Assembly (NCBI GenBank): GCA_013698195.1
Contig: JACCVK010000311.1
Location: forward strand, 1 to 10,293
Length of the DNA stretch: 10,293 bases
Reading direction: 5' to 3'
Origin: Actinomycetota bacterium
GTDB taxonomy: Bacteria; Actinomycetota; Thermoleophilia; Gaiellales; Gaiellaceae
Position 1 is the first letter of the stretch, and each line of letters begins with the position of its first letter. A model generated the notes under the pieces. The model was not told where the DNA came from, searched no databases, and saw only the letters and a list, made by a program, of their open reading frames with translations. This document shows, one piece after another, positions 5,940 through 10,293 of the stretch. The translations under genes and the position numbers were made by a program.

Positions 5940-7001
5940 GTGCGGATCCTGGCTCATCTCGACCTCGACGCCTTCTTCGCAGCGGTCGAGGAGCTCGAGA
6001 ACCCGGAGCTCCGTGAGCAGCCCCTCGTCGTCGGCGGCGATCCGCACGGGCGCGGGGTCGTCTCCACCGCAAACTACGTTGCGCGTACGTTCGGCATCCA
6101 CTCCGCAATGAGCTCGGCGGAGGCGCTTCGCCGCTGCCCGCACGCTGTCTTTCTCCGGCCGCGGCACGCGCTCTACAGCCAGTACTCACGGGCGGTGTGG
6201 GAAGTCGTCGGCGAGATCGTGCCGCGTGTCGAGCGAACGGGCGTGGACGAGGGCTACCTCGATCTCTCCACGGTCGCGACGAGCTTCAACCGCGCGCGCA
6301 CCGTGGCGGCGGCCGTGCAGACGTCCGTCCACGCGACGACCAGCCTGAGCTGCTCGCTCGGCGTCTCGACGTCCAAGGTCGTGTGCAAGATCGCTTCGGA
6401 CCGGCGCAAGCCGGCTGGAATCACCGTCGTTCCGCCCGGGCGCGAAGCCGGCTTCCTCGCACCGTTGCCGGTACGCGTGCTTCCAGGCGTCGGCCCGCGG
6501 GCCGAAGAGCGTCTCGCTGCGGCCGGGATCGCAACGATCGGTGCGCTGGCCGCTGTCCACGACACGGCGCTCAGGGCGCTGCTACCCGGGTCGGTCGGTC
6601 GTGTACTACGGGACCGGGCACGTGGAGTCGACCCCCGCGACCTCGACCTCGACGCCGAGCAGGTCTCGATCTCGGCGGAGGACACGTTCCCAACGGATCT
6701 TCTCGACCGCGAGCAGCTCCACGCCGAGGTTCGCCGCCTTTCGGAGCTCGTGTCCGACAGATTGGGACGGAGCGGGCTCTCCGGTAGGACGGTCACTGCG
6801 AAGCTCCGCTACGCGGACTTCTCGATCCGGACCAGGTCGAGGACGCTCGGTGCCGCGATCGACGACGCCGAGACCATCGGCACCATCGCCTGCGGCCTCC
6901 TCGACCGGGGTCTCGGCGATCGGCCGGGAGCGCTGCGCCTGGTCGGAGTCGGCGTCTCGAGCCTCTCGTCGTACCGCCAGCTCACGCTCGAGCAGTCGTA
7001 G
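5940..7001 (+). CDS. dinB: DNA polymerase IV (Y-family translesion polymerase)
   Basis: This 353-residue protein is a complete Y-family polymerase. Near the start, HLDLDAFFAAVE supplies the first metal-binding Asp (D8) and the aromatic steric-gate residue (F13). The second catalytic motif, VDEGYLDL, supplies D103 and E104. The helix-hairpin-helix thumb (LPGVGPRAEERL, about 181-192) is followed by the little finger. The C-terminal QLTLEQS looks like a beta-clamp-binding peptide (QLxL type). Pol IV copies past damaged bases with low fidelity. I chose the GTG at 5940 because it puts the usual short lead before HLDLDAFF; a TTG at 5931 would add three residues. Neither has a Shine-Dalgarno sequence. 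The divergent hydrolase gene starts only 34 bases away. The ZIP gene begins 9 bases after the stop, so the two are probably co-transcribed. Confidence 0.95.
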   Translation: MRILAHLDLDAFFAAVEELENPELREQPLVVGGDPHGRGVVSTANYVARTFGIHSAMSSAEALRRCPHAVFLRPRHALYSQYSRAVWEVVGEIVPRVERTGVDEGYLDLSTVATSFNRARTVAAAVQTSVHATTSLSCSLGVSTSKVVCKIASDRRKPAGITVVPPGREAGFLAPLPVRVLPGVGPRAEERLAAAGIATIGALAAVHDTALRALLPGSVGRVLRDRARGVDPRDLDLDAEQVSISAEDTFPTDLLDREQLHAEVRRLSELVSDRLGRSGLSGRTVTAKLRYADFSIRTRSRTLGAAIDDAETIGTIACGLLDRGLGDRPGALRLVGVGVSSLSSYRQLTLEQS

Positions 7002-7003
7002 GA
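7000..7003 (+). promoter_or_regulatory. Ribosome binding site (AGGA) for the ZIP transporter, within the dinB stop
   Basis: AGGA begins inside the dinB stop codon TAG and lies seven bases before the GTG at 7011. This supports the GTG as the start and coupled translation with dinB. Confidence 0.45.
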
Positions 7004-7010
7004 TCGACTG

Positions 7011-7730
7011 GTGGCGGAGGCCGCTTTCTGGGGGCTCGTGACCGCCGGCTCGCTCTGGGTCGGTGCGGCAGTGGTGTTCGCCGCCCGGCCGCGGGAGCGC
7101 TGGATCGGGCTGGCGCTCGCATTCGGTGCAGGCGCGCTGATCGCGGCAGTCGCCTACGAGCTCGTACTCGAGGCGTACGCAACCGACGTCGCCGAGGCCA
7201 CGCTCGGTTTCGCGCTGGGCGCGCTCACGTTCTATGTCGGCGACTGGGTCATCAACCGCCGAGGAGGAGGCGGGCGTAAGAGCATGAGCGGCGAGCACCA
7301 GCTCGCGGGAAGCGCGAACGCGATCGTGCTGGGAACGGTGCTCGACGGCATTCCCGAGTCGTTCGTCCTCGGTGCGTCGCTCGTCCAGGACGGGGTCGTA
7401 CCGGTCGCCGTGGTCGTGGGCGTCTTTGTCTCAAACGTGCCCGAGGCGCTCTCCGGTACGACCGGTCTCCTCCAGGCAGGTTGGTCGCGTCGCGGTGTCA
7501 GTGCGATGTGGACGATGGTCGTCGTAGGCTCGGTCTCGGCGGCGATCGCCGGCTGGCTCGTTGTCGATGCGATGCCGGGTAGGGGGGGCGCATTTGCCCT
7601 CGCGTTCGCCGGTGGCGCAGTGCTCGTCATGCTCACGGACACGCTCATCCCCGACGCGCTGAAGCTGTCCGGCCGCGAGGCCGGACTGCTCACGGCGCTC
7701 GGGTTCGCCGTCGGCTTCGCGCTCTCTTAG
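7011..7730 (+). CDS. ZIP-family divalent metal transporter
   Basis: This 239-residue membrane protein has about seven or eight hydrophobic helices and the ZIP layout: three helices, a short Gly/Arg-rich cytoplasmic loop (83-98), then the metal-binding helices. The signature segments are LGTVLDGIPESFVLGASL (108-125) and VGVFVSNVPEALSGTTGL (136-153), each with the Pro-Glu of the ZIP binding site. The canonical first motif HNxPEG is DGIPES here, with D112 in place of His, so the binuclear site has a different ligand set. ZIP proteins carry zinc, iron or manganese into the cytoplasm; the substrate cannot be read from the sequence. The GTG at 7011 follows the dinB stop by nine bases. The TAG ends 9 bases before the convergent amidinohydrolase gene; TAGTG-N5-CACTA spans both stop codons but is too weak to call a terminator. 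Confidence 0.85.
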   Translation: MAEAAFWGLVTAGSLWVGAAVVFAARPRERWIGLALAFGAGALIAAVAYELVLEAYATDVAEATLGFALGALTFYVGDWVINRRGGGGRKSMSGEHQLAGSANAIVLGTVLDGIPESFVLGASLVQDGVVPVAVVVGVFVSNVPEALSGTTGLLQAGWSRRGVSAMWTMVVVGSVSAAIAGWLVVDAMPGRGGAFALAFAGGAVLVMLTDTLIPDALKLSGREAGLLTALGFAVGFALS

Positions 7731-7739
7731 TGCTCCCCA

Positions 7740-8591
7740 CTAGCGGCGCAAGAGCGGCCGAGTGAGGCAGGTCGGGCCGCCGTCTCCCTTCTTGGAGATC
7801 TCCTCGCCGCGATAGACCGCAACGTCCACCCCGGCACGCTCCATGCGGCGGCGCGTCTCCGGGTTCCCGTCGAGCGCGAGCGCGCGGCGCGGCCCGAGCG
7901 CGAGGACGTTCGACCCCTGGGACTCGAACTCCTGGTCTGGAACCTCGATGACCTCCATGCCGCGCTCCGCCAGCAGCGCGAGCAGGCGCACGGGTGCGAG
8001 CCTCGAGTAGACGAGTGCGAGATCGCGGTCGAGCGGCGAGATGAACGACATCAGGTGCATGACCTCGCCGGCGCCGTTCCAGTGCGGAAGGTCGAATGCG
8101 ACGACGTCGACGCAGGGGAATGCCACGGCGAGTGCAGAGATTCCCCGCTCGTTCGTGCGGTACCCGATACCGACGAGCAGCGTCCGCTCATCGAGCCATA
8201 GCGTGTCCCCACCTTCGGCGAGTGCGGGCTCTTCGAGCGTTGTGGCCACCGGGATGCCGGCAGACTCGAGCGTCTGCGCGAGCGCAGCGGGCTCTCCGCG
8301 CCGTCCTTCTTTTCCCGGCCGGAGCAACACCGCGCCCTCGTCTCCGACGAGCACCGGGTCGTAGACGTAGATCGCGTCCGGGTTCCCGGGATCGTGGCGC
8401 GAGAGGACGATTTCAGCGCCGGTCGCTTCCAGGATTCCGCACAGCGCCTCATGCTCGGCGGCGGCGGCGGCCGAGTCGGGCGCAGCTCGCCAGCCGTAGT
8501 CGCGCCAGCGCGGCGCGTCCTCCGCGAGCGGCGGGCGAACGAGGACGCGTTCGAGCGTCCCGGTCATCGACGCGCTGCCGTAGCCAGGCAC
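7740..8591 (-). CDS. DDAH / arginine deiminase-family amidinohydrolase
   Basis: This 283-residue protein belongs to the guanidine-modifying (pentein) superfamily. The catalytic Cys is C275 in GGPTCLTRPL near the C terminus and the catalytic His is H179 in VMHLMSFIS. The acidic residues lie in AEGGDT (E127, D129) and YVYDP (D78), and GSNVLAL (227-233) is the conserved strand before the C-terminal lobe. Close families are dimethylarginine dimethylaminohydrolase, which yields citrulline and dimethylamine, and arginine deiminase or related hydrolases; the C-terminal CLTRP resembles DDAH most. The substrate is not settled. Two starts are possible: GTG at 8591, 9 bases after the upstream stop, or ATG at 8567 (275 residues). 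Neither has a good ribosome site. The NTF2-like gene lies immediately upstream, so the two form a probable operon. The 3' end converges on the ZIP gene. Confidence 0.88.
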   Translation of the reverse strand: MPGYGSASMTGTLERVLVRPPLAEDAPRWRDYGWRAAPDSAAAAAEHEALCGILEATGAEIVLSRHDPGNPDAIYVYDPVLVGDEGAVLLRPGKEGRRGEPAALAQTLESAGIPVATTLEEPALAEGGDTLWLDERTLLVGIGYRTNERGISALAVAFPCVDVVAFDLPHWNGAGEVMHLMSFISPLDRDLALVYSRLAPVRLLALLAERGMEVIEVPDQEFESQGSNVLALGPRRALALDGNPETRRRMERAGVDVAVYRGEEISKKGDGGPTCLTRPLLRR

Positions 8592-8600
8592 GGCAGGACG

Positions 8601-8978
8601 CTACTCGCTGAGCACGCGAGGGCGGTGCGCTGCCGAGTACACGTCCTTCCTCGATACGAGGCCGTCGGCAAACGAGAAGATGTCCACGCCGTCCCACTCG
8701 AGGCGGCGACCCTGGCGATCGGTCGCGCTGGCCGTCCACTCGCTCACAACGAGCTCGTCCCGGACGAGGAGGCGCCGCCCCGCAAAGGCGAGGTCGGGCC
8801 AGTTCTCGAAGATCTGAGCGATGTGGCCCCGAACGTCGTCGCCCACAACGCGCTCGCCGGCCGTGTGGTTCTCGAAGACCATGTCGGGCGAGTGCATCCC
8901 GACGATCGCCTCGACGTCGTGGGCATTCCAGGCGGCGTCGTAGCGGCCGATGAGCTGTTCGAGATCAGACGTGCTCAC
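8601..8978 (-). CDS. NTF2/SnoaL-like small protein
   Basis: This 125-residue protein has the compact alpha+beta cone fold typical of the SnoaL/ketosteroid-isomerase-like group. An N-terminal helix contains YDAAWNAHDVEAIVGMHSPD, followed by a beta-strand region with VFENHTAGERVVG, WTASATDRQGRRLEWDGVDI and a final FSFADGLVSRKDVYS. Members bind small hydrophobic ligands or act as isomerases, cyclases or hydrolases; no function can be assigned here. The start is a GTG at 8978 with no ribosome site, but a TACTCT box seven bases before it suggests a leaderless mRNA. The amidinohydrolase gene starts 9 bases after its stop, so it may supply an associated activity. The arsR gene diverges from it across a 59-base gap. 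Confidence 0.82.
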   Translation of the reverse strand: MSTSDLEQLIGRYDAAWNAHDVEAIVGMHSPDMVFENHTAGERVVGDDVRGHIAQIFENWPDLAFAGRRLLVRDELVVSEWTASATDRQGRRLEWDGVDIFSFADGLVSRKDVYSAAHRPRVLSE

Positions 8979-8985
8979 GCGGCCG

Positions 8986-8991
8986 AGAGTA
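8986..8991 (-). promoter_or_regulatory. -10 element (TACTCT) for the NTF2-like/amidinohydrolase operon
   Basis: On the minus strand TACTCT is followed by seven bases and then the GTG at 8978, placing the start codon at or next to +1. The TAnnnT pattern and spacing match the leaderless arrangement also seen before the serine hydrolase gene. No clear -35 box is spaced correctly upstream. Confidence 0.45.
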
Positions 8992-8999
8992 TCTCATTC

Positions 9000-9015
9000 A
9001 TTGACAAACGTCGAT
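9000..9015. promoter_or_regulatory. Imperfect inverted repeat ATTGAC-AAAC-GTCGAT, candidate ArsR operator
   Basis: ATTGAC (9000-9005) and GTCGAT (9010-9015) are reverse complements at five of six positions with a 4-base spacer. A consensus-like -35 (TTGACA, 9001-9006) lies inside it, so a bound ArsR dimer could block the arsR promoter. The expected -10 about 17 bases on is only AACGCT (9024-9029), a weak match, and would make the ATG at 9038 near +1. A 9-bp direct repeat, AACGTCGAT, also occurs at 9007-9015 and 9041-9049. Binding is inferred, not shown. Confidence 0.45.
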
Positions 9016-9037
9016 CTATGTGGAACGCTGTCCATCG

Positions 9038-9394
9038 ATGAACGTCGATGCCTTGCCACTGCTCTCGGTGCCGGCGTGTTGCCAGCCGCTCGACGGGCCG
9101 AGCCTGACCGACGCGGAGGCCGAAGGCACGGCATCGGTCTTCAAGGCCCTGTCCGATCCGACGAGAGTGAAGATCGTGAACATGCTCGCGCGGAGCTCGG
9201 AGCCTGTGTGCGTGTGCGAGCTGACGCCAGCCTTGCGTCTCGCGCAGCCGACGGTCAGCCACCACCTCAAGAAGCTGGTCGACGCGGGCCTGCTCCTGCG
9301 CGAGCAGCGAGGCGTCTGGGCGTTCTACAGGCTCGATCGCGACGCGGTCGGGCGCGCAGCGGGAATCCTCGATTTGGAAGGAGCGATCGCATGA
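9038..9394 (+). CDS. arsR: ArsR/SmtB-family arsenite-responsive repressor
   Basis: This 118-residue protein is a winged-helix ArsR repressor. FKALSDPTRVKIVNML (35-50) is the family signature before the sensor helix. C58-V-C60 in PVCVCELTP is the As(III)/Sb(III) binding pair on helix 3, and the DNA recognition helix follows in PTVSHHLKKLVDAGLL (71-86). A further Cys pair, C14/C15 in VPACCQPL, could supply an extra thiol ligand. When arsenite binds, such repressors leave the DNA and the operon is expressed. I chose the ATG at 9038; a GTG at 9020 would add six residues. Neither has a ribosome site, so a leaderless start is possible. The stop overlaps the arsM start as ATGA at 9391-9394. The ATTGAC-N4-GTCGAT repeat lies just upstream. 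Assignment to ars is supported by the next gene. Confidence 0.93.
   Translation: MNVDALPLLSVPACCQPLDGPSLTDAEAEGTASVFKALSDPTRVKIVNMLARSSEPVCVCELTPALRLAQPTVSHHLKKLVDAGLLLREQRGVWAFYRLDRDAVGRAAGILDLEGAIA
9376..9383 (+). promoter_or_regulatory. Ribosome binding site (GGAAGGAG) for arsM
   Basis: GGAAGGAG lies inside the last codons of arsR, seven bases before the arsM ATG at 9391. It is the strongest Shine-Dalgarno sequence in the window and supports coupled expression of arsR and arsM. Confidence 0.85.
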
Positions 9395-10155
9395 GCACGG
9401 ATATGAGAGGGCAGGTTCGCGAGCGCTACGCGGAGGCGGCGCTCGGGCTCGTGAACGGCAGCGGGTGTGGCTGCGACTGCGAGGACATCGGCTGCTGTGG
9501 CGAGGAGCCGACGACGCTCTTCGGGCAGGGGCTCTATGCCGGCGACGAGCGTGCGGCGCTTCCCGAAGGCGCGGTCACGGCAAGCCTCGGGTGCGGAAAC
9601 CCACTCGCCGTCGTCGAGCTCCACGAAGGCGAGACCGTGCTCGACCTCGGCTCGGGCGGCGGCATCGACGTGCTGCTCTCCGCGCAACGCGTGGGCCCAA
9701 CCGGGACGGTGTACGGGCTCGACATGACCGACGAGATGCTCGCGCTCGCGCAGCAGAATGCAGAGAAGGCAAACGCGTCGAACGTCCACTTCCTGAAGGG
9801 CCTGATCGAAGCGATCCCCCTTCCGGCCGAGAGCGTCGACGTCGTGATCTCGAACTGCGTCGTCAACCTGTCGCCGGAGAAGGAACGCGTGCTGGCCGAG
9901 ATCGTCCGCGTCCTTCGCCCCGGCGGCCGGCTGGGGATCTCGGACATCGTGGCCGAGGATCGACTCTCGCCCGTCGATCGAGCCGAGCGCGGAAGCCACG
10001 TCGGCTGCATCGCGGGCGCTCTGTCGGAGAGCGAGTATCGAGAAGGCCTCCAAGCAGTCGGCCTGACCGGCGTCGAGGTCGAGCGTACGCACCCTGTCGC
10101 CGACGGCATGCACGGCGCGATCGTGCGCGCCAGCAAGGCGCCGCTCGTCGGGTGA
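9391..10155 (+). CDS. arsM: Arsenite S-adenosylmethionine methyltransferase
   Basis: This 254-residue protein is an ArsM. The SAM-binding Rossmann core has VLDLGSGGGIDV (83-94) as motif I and the acidic residue of VYGLDMT (107-113) after strand 2. The cysteines needed for As(III) binding are present: C68 (LGCGNP), C156 (SNCVVNL) and C206 (GCIAGAL), matching the conserved trio of algal and bacterial ArsM. A Cys cluster at 26-36 (including the C35-C36 pair) matches the additional N-terminal Cys of the family. ArsM converts As(III) to mono-, di- and trimethylated forms, some volatile, in the cytoplasm. It overlaps arsR by 4 bases and has a strong ribosome site. No arsenite efflux or reductase gene is present before the window ends, though one could follow. 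The identification is strong; product range is not readable. Confidence 0.96.
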   Translation: MSTDMRGQVRERYAEAALGLVNGSGCGCDCEDIGCCGEEPTTLFGQGLYAGDERAALPEGAVTASLGCGNPLAVVELHEGETVLDLGSGGGIDVLLSAQRVGPTGTVYGLDMTDEMLALAQQNAEKANASNVHFLKGLIEAIPLPAESVDVVISNCVVNLSPEKERVLAEIVRVLRPGGRLGISDIVAEDRLSPVDRAERGSHVGCIAGALSESEYREGLQAVGLTGVEVERTHPVADGMHGAIVRASKAPLVG

Positions 10156-10192
10156 ACCAACCTTAGAGCTGTATCGAACCTCTCCACGAGCA

Positions 10193-10218
10193 ACACGTCG
10201 ATCGCGCGGGAGACGTGT
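10193..10218. repeat. Stem-loop downstream of arsM: 7-bp arms, 12-nt loop
   Basis: ACACGTC (10193-10199) and GACGTGT (10212-10218) pair perfectly about 40 bases after the arsM stop. No T-run follows, so it is not a standard rho-independent terminator; it may mark the end of the ars operon or be chance. The remaining bases to the window end (10219-10293) show no gene or RNA I can support. Confidence 0.3.
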
Positions 10219-10293
10219 GGCGCGCTCGAGGCTTCGGGTCGCGCTGCTGGGCCGCGCGCCGGTCTAGCCAAGCCCCTCAGGCGAGCAGGTGAC

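Noticed and set aside
7728..7742. TAGTG-N5-CACTA across the convergent stops of the ZIP and amidinohydrolase genes, considered as a two-way terminator
   Set aside because: The five-base stem is too weak and no T-run flanks it on either strand; it consists mostly of the two stop codons.
9325..10113. 262-residue minus-strand frame opposite arsM
   Set aside because: It is the shadow of arsM, which has all its catalytic and SAM-binding residues on the plus strand.
10156..10200. TpsiC-like GGTTCGAT on the minus strand after arsM, considered as a tRNA end
   Set aside because: The flanking bases do not form a 5-bp T stem, and no anticodon or D arm can be found at the right distance.
1..10293. CRISPR array, transposon ends, phage genes, rRNA
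   Set aside because: No regularly spaced repeats, transposase or integrase motifs, or rRNA sequence were seen in either strand.

Overview
This is a GC-rich stretch of bacterial chromosome. Dense gene packing, GTG starts without Shine-Dalgarno sequences, short convergent gaps and the style of the Lon, ArsR and ArsM proteins suggest an actinobacterium. A deep lineage such as Thermoleophilia is possible, but that placement is inference from style, not from a marker gene. No rRNA, tRNA, CRISPR array, insertion sequence or phage gene is visible.

Layout, left to right. (1) 1-140 is the C-terminal tail of an NlpC/P60 cell-wall peptidase, running into the window from the left. (2) 169-687 (minus) is a DUF4396 multi-helix membrane protein with histidine-rich ends; its coding sequence contains a perfect 15-bp-arm palindrome. 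(3) About 840-1186 is an unannotated relic: the C-terminal half of an alpha/beta-hydrolase (phospholipase/carboxylesterase type), without its N-terminal half and with a one-base frameshift. (4) 1256-1666 is a small three-helix membrane protein of unknown function, followed at 1711-2106 by a small cupin. (5) A minus-strand block reads from right to left: a class A beta-lactamase-like serine hydrolase (5905-4790), LonA protease (4717-2417) and an HxlR-type regulator (2430-2116) whose start overlaps the end of lon. (6) The plus-strand pair dinB (DNA polymerase IV, from about 5940) and a ZIP-type metal transporter (7011-7730) reads away from the hydrolase across a very short gap that holds an inverted repeat and opposed -10-like elements. 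(7) A second minus-strand pair encodes an NTF2/SnoaL-like protein (8978-8601) and a DDAH/arginine-deiminase-family amidinohydrolase (8591-7740). (8) The plus-strand arsR-arsM operon (9038-10155) encodes an arsenite-type repressor and an arsenite methyltransferase, divergent from block 7. The last 138 bases hold only a weak stem-loop.

Functional themes are housekeeping proteolysis (Lon), DNA damage tolerance (Pol IV), metal transport (ZIP, perhaps DUF4396) and arsenic detoxification by methylation. The arsenic genes are the clearest pathway: ArsR carries the CxC sensor motif and ArsM carries all the cysteines expected for As(III) methylation. No arsenite efflux gene or arsenate reductase is inside the window. 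Most other genes are ordinary accessory or housekeeping genes. The least expected sequence features are the 31-nt palindrome in the DUF4396 gene, the broken hydrolase, and the two compact divergent promoter regions with inverted repeats.
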